Assembly: GCF_013409625.1 (NCBI RefSeq)
Contig: NZ_JACCBF010000001.1
Location: 4,653,001 to 4,717,000, forward strand
DNA from: Nocardioides kongjuensis
Lineage (GTDB): Bacteria; Actinomycetota; Actinomycetes; Propionibacteriales; Nocardioidaceae
Length of the DNA stretch: 64,000 nt
Direction of reading: 5' to 3'
Of the stretch, positions 54,901 to 62,450 are shown piece by piece. Under the pieces are notes generated by a model that saw only the letters and a program-made list of their open reading frames with translations, made no database searches and was not told the origin of the DNA. The position numbers and the translations under genes are program-made. Every line of letters begins with the position of its first letter. The first letter of the stretch is position 1.

Positions 54901-55572
54901 CGCCGCGAGTACGCCTACGACGGCCCGATCCACAGCGCGGGCTACCCCCGCGACGACGTGCTCGTCGGCGAGCGGGCCGCGTCCGTCCGCGACGACGTAC
55001 GCCGTCGGCTCGGCATCCAGCCCCACCAGAAGGCGATCCTCTACGCGCCCACCTGGCGCGACGACCAGGCGACCAACTGGCGGGCGGCCGACGCCGTGCA
55101 CCACCTCGACGTGGCCTCCGCGGCCCGCGAGCTGGGCCCCGACTACGTCCTGCTGCTGCGCGGCCACCGGTTCCACAACCCCGCCGGCGACGGCGCGGGC
55201 GCGACCCGCTTCCTCGACGTCACCGAGTACCCCGAGATCAACGACCTGATCCTGGCGGCCGACGCCGCGGTGCTCGACTACTCGTCGCTGCGCTTCGACT
55301 TCGCGCTCACGAACCGGCCGATGGTGTTCCTGGTGCCCGACCTCGACACCTACGTCGGCGGTGTGCGGGGCTTCCTCTACGACTACGGCCCCACCGCGCC
55401 GGGGCCGCACGTCGACACCGCCGAGCAGGTCGTCGACCTGCTGCGCGACCTCGACGGCCTGCAGCGGCGCTACGCCGACGAGGTGGCCGCCTTCCACGCG
55501 CGGTTCAGCCGGTTCATGGACGGCCGTGCCGCCGAGCGGGTGGCGGCGGCCTTCTTCGGCACCGAGTCCTAG
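51991..55572 (+). CDS. Giant GT2 glycosyltransferase / TagF-like CDP-alditol glycerophosphotransferase
   Basis: This 1193-residue protein combines a GT2-like N-terminus (LVTVVLPVSDDDTTRIGTCL, SLAAARNAGVAAASGELVVV, about 40-300), beta-rich middle segments (about 340-800) and a C-terminal CDP-glycerol glycerophosphotransferase domain (about 830-1185). The latter contains LLQTFHGYPSKSMGI, ILYAPTWRDD and DYVLLLRGHRFHN. TagF/TarL enzymes of this fold extend teichoic acids from CDP-glycerol or CDP-ribitol. The GT2 metal motif DxD is replaced by TNAGDD, so that half may be inactive or bind differently. No TM helix is present; membrane contact through basic N-terminal residues is likely. The CDP-ribitol-type synthase at 58,828 is the probable donor source. 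Confidence 0.9.
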   Translation: MALDRARAQQGLIRLAKAGPGRLRGPVGRATRRFRGEFSGPLVTVVLPVSDDDTTRIGTCLDSLKVQTHRNLEILVVRFGRHQRVTATVREHAAQDWRIKTRIKVEKSLAAARNAGVAAASGELVVVVTNAGDDFVHTGIERLVEAHARSGSPVVVGAMREPDIAGWIPDSAYDAAHHTPVRGTTLAATPVAVTDLGLGNKLFTTATWRQLGLRFSDEFPDGADVALGLLERASAFDLLADFTYIPTDRRDGVQVGTVPDVLSGLAGWIDRNDHTWHRVEALGLPEVSEWFLWGVLDTAVQPLIADVERADEHQWQTLRDHVTMLLDAADEHVWARLNAEARVKLWLLRNDHRKALEEFLGARLFTRGNRPTEVRDGKVWALLPHHDDAELGIPPELFEMTADETRFRAMLREVRWVDATTLELTVFAAVDFVHMTATPAIACALVDSTTGQRFPLEVRQFRDARANQALRRHQDFSWGAFDAVVPVADVVAATHGADGTATWILEVDIDVDGVRRSGAVPLIDEQASAGFIGRDHLAPRPVAGSVVAFNPRSDVVGLRVRPDHGPRLRTLTVSGRAVEGTLDPATTKVTGLRVAQGTQQVRAELAAGPDGTATFRLQLPAAWTGQRRWQVQVLTADGREVPLGWAAGAPQWLGVGEGELVGSRTPSGDTELYETAGTLVVDDLAVEGLRLDVTARWLGAAPEASARLALLTQVGGTEVLATDLPAADDGSVRASLTLTTDRWGLGERPLAPAWFWLAVTSGTTTTRALLSESGIDRLHHFMVGSDYSARVVQEGRVAGVELLPAVPVEERVPYGQTQLQEWYAEGDIPLEPDSVYFQSYVGASATDSQLALHHELRRTRPDLTLYWGVASAASWVPEGAVPVVMTTREWYRVMAAAGQLCMNIDPERWFRKRPGQRLLQTFHGYPSKSMGIRMWDAKHYPPRRIELELARTSQQWDLILTPDPDMDQYYRREYAYDGPIHSAGYPRDDVLVGERAASVRDDVRRRLGIQPHQKAILYAPTWRDDQATNWRAADAVHHLDVASAARELGPDYVLLLRGHRFHNPAGDGAGATRFLDVTEYPEINDLILAADAAVLDYSSLRFDFALTNRPMVFLVPDLDTYVGGVRGFLYDYGPTAPGPHVDTAEQVVDLLRDLDGLQRRYADEVAAFHARFSRFMDGRAAERVAAAFFGTES

Positions 55573-55581
55573 GATCACCCG

Positions 55582-56754
55582 ATGCGCTCAGTCGACCTGC
55601 CCGACGCCCTCCCGGACGGCTCGCGGTTCATCCACATCGGCCTTCCGAAGACCGGGACGACGGCGCTGCAGGGCGCGCTCGACCGCGCCCGCCCCGAGCT
55701 CGAGGCGCTCGGCGCCCACAACGTCAACCACGGCCGGCACGAGATGCGGGTCGGCCAGGTCGCCGCGGGCGGCCTCGCCGACTTCTGGCAGGGCACCTGG
55801 GAGAGGCGCTGGGAGGAGCTGGCCAAGGAGTTCCGCGAGTCCGAGGCCCGGTGCACCTTCTGGTCGAGCGAGTCGCTGAGCCACGCCAGGGGGGAGCGGA
55901 TCTCCTACCTCGCCGAGCAACTCGGCGCCGACACCCACGTCGTCGTCACGCTGCGGCCGCTGGCGCCGCTGATGGTGTCGCAGTGGCAGCAGTGGCTGCG
56001 CCGGCGCGGCACCCAGTCCCTGGAGGAGTGGGCGCAGAACCAGTTCGCCGCGGTGAGCGTCGCGGGCGAGGTGAGCCTCGACTACGTGAAGTTCATGCCG
56101 TCGCTGCACCGGTTCAGCCTGCGTCGGATCGTCGAGGAGTGGGGGCCGGTCTTCGGCGAGGACCGGATCGTCCTCGTCGTCCCCGACCCGGTCGACCGGC
56201 TGCACAACCTGCGGGTCTTCGAGCGCCTGATGGGCGTCCCCGAGGTGCTCCGGCTGGTGCCCGAGGGCAACGCCTCCCTGCCCTACCCCGAGGCCGAGAT
56301 GCTGCGGTACTTCAACCGCGCCTGGACCGACCACGGCGGCGACCACCCCACCTGGATGGAGGTGATCGGTGTGCTGGCCCGGATCCCGCTGCGCGACTAC
56401 ACGAACACCACCACGCCCCACCCGATCCGCGCACCCCGCTGGGTCGCCGAGAAGGCCAACGAGTACGCCGTCGCGTGGAACGCCGCCGTCGAGGCCTCCG
56501 GCGTCACCGTCGTCGGCGACCTGGCCGACCTGGTCGTCGATCCCGCCGACTACCCCGAGGAGGTGGAGGTGCCCACCACGGTCGACGTCGAGAGCGCCGG
56601 CCGGCTGATGGACGTCGCGTTCACGGCTGCGCTCCAGCACGCGGGCAAGGCGGCCGCCGCCGCGCCTGCTCGGCCCGACCTCTCGACGTACGGCGGCCGC
56701 GAGCTGCTCGGCGAGCTCGGCCGTCGTGCCCGTCGGCGGGTGACGCGCAGGTGA
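55582..56754 (+). CDS. Sulfotransferase-family protein 1
   Basis: This 390-residue P-loop protein has FIHIGLPKTGTTALQGAL (about 16-33), the PAPS 5'-phosphosulfate loop of carbohydrate sulfotransferases. FWSSESLSHA and VVVTLRPLAPLMVSQWQQWL match the 3'-phosphate region. It may transfer sulfate to a glycan, or it could be a structural relative without PAPS use. TAGGAT (55570-55575), which begins with the stop of the TagF-like gene, is 6 bp upstream. The next three genes follow by 4-bp overlaps or short gaps. Confidence 0.85.
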   Translation: MRSVDLPDALPDGSRFIHIGLPKTGTTALQGALDRARPELEALGAHNVNHGRHEMRVGQVAAGGLADFWQGTWERRWEELAKEFRESEARCTFWSSESLSHARGERISYLAEQLGADTHVVVTLRPLAPLMVSQWQQWLRRRGTQSLEEWAQNQFAAVSVAGEVSLDYVKFMPSLHRFSLRRIVEEWGPVFGEDRIVLVVPDPVDRLHNLRVFERLMGVPEVLRLVPEGNASLPYPEAEMLRYFNRAWTDHGGDHPTWMEVIGVLARIPLRDYTNTTTPHPIRAPRWVAEKANEYAVAWNAAVEASGVTVVGDLADLVVDPADYPEEVEVPTTVDVESAGRLMDVAFTAALQHAGKAAAAAPARPDLSTYGGRELLGELGRRARRRVTRR

Positions 56755-57584
56755 GCCTGCTCCACGTCCCCGACGCGCACGCCGGGATGAACACCTTCGC
56801 CGTCCCCACCTGGTGGGCCTCGCTCGAGGACGAGCGGGTCAGCCGCGACGACGACGAGCTGCCCGACGTCACGGTGGTCGAGGTCGACCTCCCGACCGAC
56901 CGCTCCCTGCTGGTGGTGGGTGCCGTCACCGAGCTGCTGCCCGAGCCGACGTCCGCGGGCCTCGCCGCCTGGGTGGACCAGGTGCGGGCGGTCCACTCCG
57001 GCGTTGCGCCGGTGCACGTCGCGGTCTCCCTCGACGAGGTCACCTCGCTCGACGAGCTCCTCACCCTCGCCTCCGGTCGCCGCTGGCCGCGCTTCGACGT
57101 CGCTGCCGCGGCCACCCACACCGACGCCGACCCGGTCCCGCCCCAGAGCGTGCCCGGCGGCCAGGACATCGCGCGGGCGTACGCCGACGCGATCGTCGCG
57201 CAGGTCGAGGTGCTGCTGCCACCCACCTGGCAGACCGCCGTCGACGGGGTCACCGACGCCACCGCCTGCATCAGCCGGGCCCTGGACACCGACCCCGACC
57301 TGGGCCCGGCCCAGGCGCGTGCGCTGCGCGAGGCCTGCCGTGCCGCCCTCGCCGAGCTGGAGGCCGACGGGGTGACCATCAGCGGGCCCCGCGACGCGCT
57401 GCTCTGGCCGGTCCCGGCCGAGCGCGGCATGGTTCCGATCGACGTCGCCGCCGACGCCGCGATCGAGGTGATGCTGGGCCAGCTCGAGCGTCCGGCCGAC
57501 CTCGCGCCGGACCGGCCGGTCGTCGTACCGGTGGAGGAGCTGCCTGCCCGCGCCCTCGTGGCCCGGTTGAGGGGGGCGCGATGA
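56751..57584 (+). CDS. Orphan protein between two sulfotransferase-family genes
   Basis: This 277-residue protein starts VSLLHVPDAHAGMNTFAVPT. It has no signal peptide, TM segment or recognisable motif. The composition is Asp/Val/Ala-rich with regular alpha/beta alternation and a WADLAPDRPVVVPVEELP-like C-terminal strand. The GTG overlaps the preceding stop, and its stop overlaps the next start (ATGA), so it is made with both sulfotransferase-like proteins. It might be a partner or scaffold; the function is unknown. Confidence 0.8.
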   Translation: MSLLHVPDAHAGMNTFAVPTWWASLEDERVSRDDDELPDVTVVEVDLPTDRSLLVVGAVTELLPEPTSAGLAAWVDQVRAVHSGVAPVHVAVSLDEVTSLDELLTLASGRRWPRFDVAAAATHTDADPVPPQSVPGGQDIARAYADAIVAQVEVLLPPTWQTAVDGVTDATACISRALDTDPDLGPAQARALREACRAALAELEADGVTISGPRDALLWPVPAERGMVPIDVAADAAIEVMLGQLERPADLAPDRPVVVPVEELPARALVARLRGAR

Positions 57585-58801
57585 ACGACGTCGAGCCGCT
57601 GCCCGACGGCACCACGCTGGTGCACATCGGTCCCTACAAGACGGGCACCACCGCGATGCAGGGGGCGCTGTGGGACGCCCGCCCTGCGCTGGCCGCGCAC
57701 GGCGTCGCCTACCCCGGTGAGCTCGCCCACGAGATGAACGCCGCGATGGCGGTCGCCCTGGGCCGGGTCGACCCGGGCAAGGACATCGACGCCTTCCGTG
57801 AGCGCTGGTACGCCCTCGTCGCCGAGCTGCGGGCCCGCCGGCCCCGGATCGGCGTGCTCAGCAGCGAGGTCTACTGCGAGGCCACCGACGAGGGCGCCCG
57901 CACCGTCCTCGACGTCCTGGGGCCGCGGACCCACGTCGTGATCACCGTGCGCCCGATCGTGCGGCTGCTCGGGTCGCAGTGGCAGCAGTACGGGCAGAAC
58001 GTCCCCGTGCCGCCGTACGACGAGTGGCTGCGGCAGGTCCTCGAGCAGGCCGACGCACCCGAGGGCGGGGCGACCACGCCCTCCTTCTGGCTGCGGCACC
58101 GGCACGACCGCCTGGTCGAGCGCTGGGTCGGGCTCGTCGGCGCCGACCGGGTCACGGTGATCGTCGTCGACGACCGCGACCACCGCGGGCTCCCGGCGGC
58201 CTTCGAGGGCCTGCTCGGGCTCCCCGACGGCCTGCTCCGGCCGCCGGCCGACAAGACGAACCGGTCGCTGACCTTCGCCGAGGCGACCCTGATGCAGGCG
58301 CTCGTCGACCGGACCGCCCGGGCGCCGTGGACCAGCGCCGACCACGGCAGGTTCATCCGCTTCGGCGCCGCGCGCGGGCTGCAGGCCGCGCCCCCCGACC
58401 CTGCCGCCGAGCGGCTGCTCACCCCCGGCTGGGCGATCGACCGGGCCCTCGAGATCGGAGCCGGGATGGCCGAGCGGATCGGCGCGTCCGGGGCGCGGGT
58501 GATCGGCGACCTCGGCCTGCTCTCCGACCGGGCGCTGGCGCCGGCCGAGGGCGAGAACACCCCGGTCACCGCGGTCGATCCCGGCGCCGCGGCGGCCCTG
58601 GCCGTCGGCATCATCAGCAAGCTCACCGGGGTCCACCCCCGCCCCGAGCACCGCGAGCTCGCCGGCCCGGTCGAGCGCGCGGTCTGGTCCCGGCACCGCG
58701 CGGTCGCCGAGCACTGGGACGCCGAGCGTGACCAGGACGGCGCCCGTCGTACGGCGGCTCGCGAGCTGGCCCGCCGCGCCCGCCGGCGACTCGGCGGTTG
58801 A
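57581..58801 (+). CDS. Sulfotransferase-family protein 2
   Basis: This 406-residue relative of the two flanking sulfotransferase-like proteins has LVHIGPYKTGTTAMQGALW near 14-32, IGVLSSEVYCEAT and VVITVRPIVRLLGSQWQQY. A DDRDHRGLPAAFEGLLGLP segment and a C-terminal basic helix are also shared with the protein encoded at 60,218. The ATG overlaps the orphan gene stop. It is followed after 26 bp by the CDP-ribitol-synthase-like gene. Confidence 0.87.
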   Translation: MNDVEPLPDGTTLVHIGPYKTGTTAMQGALWDARPALAAHGVAYPGELAHEMNAAMAVALGRVDPGKDIDAFRERWYALVAELRARRPRIGVLSSEVYCEATDEGARTVLDVLGPRTHVVITVRPIVRLLGSQWQQYGQNVPVPPYDEWLRQVLEQADAPEGGATTPSFWLRHRHDRLVERWVGLVGADRVTVIVVDDRDHRGLPAAFEGLLGLPDGLLRPPADKTNRSLTFAEATLMQALVDRTARAPWTSADHGRFIRFGAARGLQAAPPDPAAERLLTPGWAIDRALEIGAGMAERIGASGARVIGDLGLLSDRALAPAEGENTPVTAVDPGAAAALAVGIISKLTGVHPRPEHRELAGPVERAVWSRHRAVAEHWDAERDQDGARRTAARELARRARRRLGG

Positions 58802-58827
58802 ACGACCAGCGTGGGAGACTGCCTGCC

Positions 58828-60234
58828 ATGACGAGGAATGTCGCCGTCCTGCTCGCCGGTGGTGTCGGGAGCCGGGTCGGACTCGACATCCCGAAGCAGC
58901 TGATCAAGGTCGCGGGCAAGACCCTGCTCGAGCACACCCTGCTCGCGCTCCACGACCACGCCGACGTCGACGAGGTCGTCGTGATGATGACTCCCGGGCA
59001 CACCGACGCGGTCCGCGACATCACCCGCGGCGGCGGCTACCCCAAGGTCACCGCGATCCTCGAGGGCGGCGAGACGCGCAACGACACCACGCAGCGCGCG
59101 ATCGACCACCTCATCGCGTCCGGCGACGCCGCGCAGACCCGGATCCTGCTCCACGACGCGGTCCGCCCGCTGGTCACGCCGCGGATCATCGGCGAGTGCT
59201 TCACCGCGCTCGAGCGCTACCCGGCCGTCGACGTCGCGATCCCGTCTGCCGACACGATCATCGAGGTCGCCGCCGACGACACCATCCGCAGCATCCCGCC
59301 GCGCGCCTCGCTGCGCCGGGGCCAGACCCCGCAGGCGTTCCGCCTCGACGTCCTCGCCCGTGCCTACGAGATCGCCGCCGGCGACCCGGACTTCACCGCC
59401 ACCGACGACTGCAGCGTGGTGCTGAAGTACCTGCCCGACGAGCCGATCATCGTGGTCCACGGCGACGACCGGAACATGAAGGTCACCGAGCCGATCGACG
59501 TCTTCATCGCCGACAAGCTGTTCCAGCTCACCGGCATCGACCTGCCGCGCGCGAAGGACGACGCGGGCTACCGCGCCGCCCTCGAGGGCAAGACGATGGT
59601 CGTGTTCGGCGGCAGCTACGGCATCGGCGCCGACATCGCCGAGCTCGCGCAGTCGTACGGCGCCACGGTGCTCACCTTCAGCCGCTCGACCACCAACACC
59701 GACGTGGGCCGCCGCGCCGACGTCGCCGCCGCGGCGAAGGAGGCGATCGCCAAGGCCGGCACCATCGACTTCGTCGTCAACACGGCTGGGGTGCTGCCGC
59801 GCGGTGAGCTCCTCGAGACGACCGAGGAGACGGTCTATGCCGCCACCGAGATCAACTACCTCGGCCCGATCTTCATCGCCCAGGAGTTCTACCCGCACCT
59901 GGCCGCCAGCAAGGGCGCGCTGCTGCTGTTCACCTCGAGCTCCTACACCCGCGGCCGCAGCGGCTACAGCCTCTACTCCTCGGCCAAGGCCGCCACGGTC
60001 AACCTGACCCAGGCGCTCGCCGACGAGTGGGCCGACGCGGGCGTGCGGGTCAACTGCATCAACCCCGAGCGGACCGCCACCCCGATGCGCACCAAGGCCT
60101 TCGGCCAGGAGGCGCCCGGCACCCTGCTCGACTCCCAGACCGTCGCGCACACCTCGGTCGACGTGCTCATCTCCGACCAGTCGGGGCACGTCTACGACGT
60201 CCGCAAGGACGATCCCTTCAGCCTCGGCGACTGA
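58828..60234 (+). CDS. Bifunctional cytidylyltransferase / SDR, CDP-ribitol-synthase-like
   Basis: This 468-residue fusion has an IspD/TarI-like cytidylyltransferase in 1-235 (AVLLAGGVGSRVGLDIPKQL, DAVRPLVTP, KVTEPIDVFIADKL) and an SDR in about 245-468 (VFGGSYGIGADIA, NTAGVLPRGEL, YSLYSSAKAATV). This is the plan of Haemophilus Bcs1, which reduces ribulose-5-phosphate to ribitol-5-phosphate and couples it to CTP. I use ATG 58828 with GGGAGA upstream; a TTG at 58798 is in frame. An IspD role in isoprenoid synthesis is less likely given the SDR fusion and the TagF-like neighbour. Confidence 0.88.
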   Translation: MTRNVAVLLAGGVGSRVGLDIPKQLIKVAGKTLLEHTLLALHDHADVDEVVVMMTPGHTDAVRDITRGGGYPKVTAILEGGETRNDTTQRAIDHLIASGDAAQTRILLHDAVRPLVTPRIIGECFTALERYPAVDVAIPSADTIIEVAADDTIRSIPPRASLRRGQTPQAFRLDVLARAYEIAAGDPDFTATDDCSVVLKYLPDEPIIVVHGDDRNMKVTEPIDVFIADKLFQLTGIDLPRAKDDAGYRAALEGKTMVVFGGSYGIGADIAELAQSYGATVLTFSRSTTNTDVGRRADVAAAAKEAIAKAGTIDFVVNTAGVLPRGELLETTEETVYAATEINYLGPIFIAQEFYPHLAASKGALLLFTSSSYTRGRSGYSLYSSAKAATVNLTQALADEWADAGVRVNCINPERTATPMRTKAFGQEAPGTLLDSQTVAHTSVDVLISDQSGHVYDVRKDDPFSLGD

Positions 60235-61342
60235 GCCTGCCCCGCAGCCCCTTCGGGGGTACGCCGGCCGCGGGCCCGGGCGCGGCGTCGCCGGGAGTCG
60301 CCAGCCGCTGGGCCGCGAGGGCCAGGCCGGCGCCGAACCACGCGGCCACGCCGGCGTCCACGGTCGTCGGGGGCTCGGGCGTCGCGGAGACGCCGCTGGT
60401 CGGCGTCGCGGAGATCGAGTCGAGGTCGCCGTACACCTGGACGCCGAGGTCGCGGATCGTCGAGGCCATCGCGGCCCCGATCGCGTTCGCGCGGTCGACT
60501 GCCCAGTCCGGCGTGACGAGCGACGCCTCGTCGGGTCCGGGCTCGCGCTCCTTGAGGTGGTCCTTGAGGTGGCGGAACAACCGGACGTAGTGGTCGGGCT
60601 GCAGGCCGAGGCCGGCGTAGCTGGCGTTGAAGCGGCGCAGCAGCTCTGCCTCGTCGGCGCTCAGCGACCGGTTCTCCCGGGCGTCCTGGCCGGCGAGCGT
60701 CTCGGGGCGCAGGCCGAGGAGCCGCTCGAAGGCGTGGGGGAGGAAGGCGTGGTCGCGCGGGTCGAGGACGATGACGACCACCCGCTCGGGGCCGACGTGC
60801 CCGGCCCACCGGCGCGCGAGCGCGTCGTGGCGGTGCCGGTTCCAGAACTCGCGGGGCTCCGGGGCGGAGACGTCCTCGGCGAGGACCATCCGCAGCCAGG
60901 CGTCGTAGGTGTGGGGACTCTGTCGCTGCAGGCCCTGCTGGTACTGCGACGACAGGATCCGGGCGAGCGGGCGCAGGGTGATCGCCACCCACAGGTCCTC
61001 GCTGCCGAGCTCTCCGATGATCCGCGCGACCTGCTCGTCGGTGGCGTCCGACAAGAACTCGCTGCTGAACACGCGACGCTCGGGCCCGGGAGCCGTGAAC
61101 CCCTCGACCACCGCCCGCCAGGCCTTCGCGGCGCGGGCCGGGTCGCGGCCGGCGACCATCCGGTCCGTGACGTAGCGCGCCGCCCGCGCATCGTGCTGGC
61201 TGCGCGAGAGGTAGCGGACACCTTGCTGTGCCGCGTCGCTGCGAGCCTGGTGGAACGCGCTCTGCAGGGCCGTCGTGCCGGTCTTGTGCGGGCCGACGTG
61301 CAGCAGGCGCGCCCCGGTGGGCAGGGCGGACGGCGTCGACAT
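60218..61342 (-). CDS. Sulfotransferase-family protein 3
   Basis: This 374-residue protein has LLHVGPHKTGTTALQSAF near 14-31, RVFSSEFLSDAT, and WVAITLRPLARILSSQYQQG, the same three-part signature as proteins 1 and 2. Its 3' end overlaps that of the CDP-ribitol-type gene by 17 bp in the convergent direction. TAGGCT (61350-61355, minus strand) lies 7 bp before the ATG, so it has its own leaderless promoter. Confidence 0.86.
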   Translation of the reverse strand: MSTPSALPTGARLLHVGPHKTGTTALQSAFHQARSDAAQQGVRYLSRSQHDARAARYVTDRMVAGRDPARAAKAWRAVVEGFTAPGPERRVFSSEFLSDATDEQVARIIGELGSEDLWVAITLRPLARILSSQYQQGLQRQSPHTYDAWLRMVLAEDVSAPEPREFWNRHRHDALARRWAGHVGPERVVVIVLDPRDHAFLPHAFERLLGLRPETLAGQDARENRSLSADEAELLRRFNASYAGLGLQPDHYVRLFRHLKDHLKEREPGPDEASLVTPDWAVDRANAIGAAMASTIRDLGVQVYGDLDSISATPTSGVSATPEPPTTVDAGVAAWFGAGLALAAQRLATPGDAAPGPAAGVPPKGLRGRLSRRG

Positions 61343-61538
61343 GGGTCCGAGCCTAGGAGACCGCTGCCGCGTGTGACGCAGCCCACCGGGCCGACCCGTT
61401 CCCGGGCTCCGCGGGCAGGCGTACCGTTGAGGCGTCCCGGAACCCCGGGACGACACCACTGAGCACAACGTCCGGTACCCACACCGGCTCGCGCCGCACG
61501 GCGCGAGTGGTCGGAGGGACGGGAACGAAAGGTTCACG

Positions 61539-62450
61539 ATGTCCCCCAAGCTCTCCGTGGGTGTGATCGGCGCGGGTCGCGTCGGCGCCGTCCTCGCTGC
61601 GGGTCTCCGCACGGCAGGCCACCCCGTCGTCGCCGCTGCCGGTGAGTCCGACGCCTCGCGCCGTCGCGCCGCCGACCTCCTGCCGGGCGTCGCGATGCGC
61701 AAGCCGAGCGACGTCGCCCGCGAGGCCGACCTGCTGCTGCTCACCGTGCCCGACGACATGCTCCCCAACGTGGTCGAGGTGCTGGCCGACAGCGGCGCGC
61801 TGCACGCCGGCCAGGTCGTCGCCCACACCTCCGGGCGCCACGGCCTGGCCGTGCTCGCCCCCGCCGCAGCCGTCGGCGCCCGGGTGATCGCGCTGCACCC
61901 CGCGATGACCTTCACCGGCACCGCCGTCGACCTCGAGCGCCTCCACGGCTGCGTCTTCGGCCTGACCGCCGGCGCGGCCGAGCGTGAGCTCGCCGAGTCC
62001 CTCGTCGCCGACCTCGGCGGCCGCCCGACGTGGGTGCCCGAGGAGATGCGCACGCTCTACCACGCGGGCCTCGCCCACGGCGCCAACCACTTGGTCACCC
62101 TCGTCAGCGAGGCCATGGGCCTGCTCAGCGCCGCCGGTGTCGACGACCCGGCCGGCACGCTGCGCCCGCTGCTCGACGCCGCCCTCGACAACGCCCTCGC
62201 CCACGGCGACGCTGCGCTGACCGGCCCGATCGTCCGCGGCGACGTCCAGACCGTGGCGGCCCACCTCAAGGACATCTCGGCCAACGCCCCCGACACCGTG
62301 CCGTCGTACGTCGCGATGGCGTGGGCCACCCTCGACCGTGCGGTCACCGACGGCCGCCTGCTGCCGATCCGCGCCCGCGCGATCGGCACCGTGCTCAGCG
62401 CGTACGGCGAGCGCCGGGTGCTCCCGACCCACCGGGTGGACAGCCTGTGA
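61539..62450 (+). CDS. Rossmann-like / DUF2520 protein
   Basis: This 303-residue protein has an N-terminal NAD(P)-type fold (VGVIGAGRVGAVLAAGL) and a DUF2520 helical domain (LHPAMTFTGTAVDL, ALTGPIVRGD). It resembles ketopantoate reductase or prephenate dehydrogenase folds. The ATG follows GGAGGGACGGGAACGAAAGG. The gene overlaps panC by GTGA and corresponds to Rv3603c, always linked to panC; ketopantoate reduction is a plausible but unproven role. Confidence 0.9.
   Translation: MSPKLSVGVIGAGRVGAVLAAGLRTAGHPVVAAAGESDASRRRAADLLPGVAMRKPSDVAREADLLLLTVPDDMLPNVVEVLADSGALHAGQVVAHTSGRHGLAVLAPAAAVGARVIALHPAMTFTGTAVDLERLHGCVFGLTAGAAERELAESLVADLGGRPTWVPEEMRTLYHAGLAHGANHLVTLVSEAMGLLSAAGVDDPAGTLRPLLDAALDNALAHGDAALTGPIVRGDVQTVAAHLKDISANAPDTVPSYVAMAWATLDRAVTDGRLLPIRARAIGTVLSAYGERRVLPTHRVDSL

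Noticed and set aside
51520..55578. Minus-strand open frame of 1352 codons
   Set aside because: It is the mirror of the TagF-like gene with Gly/Val/Arg/Asp-rich sequence and no domain motifs, and lacks a start signal.
53943..57584. Plus-strand frame of 1213 codons spanning three genes
   Set aside because: Only its last 277 codons (56751-57584) are a real gene; the rest is the +1 shadow of the TagF-like and sulfotransferase genes.
58828..60234. Annotation as IspD of the MEP isoprenoid pathway
   Set aside because: The cytidylyltransferase is fused to an SDR and sits beside a TagF-like gene, which fits alditol-phosphate chemistry better than MEP.
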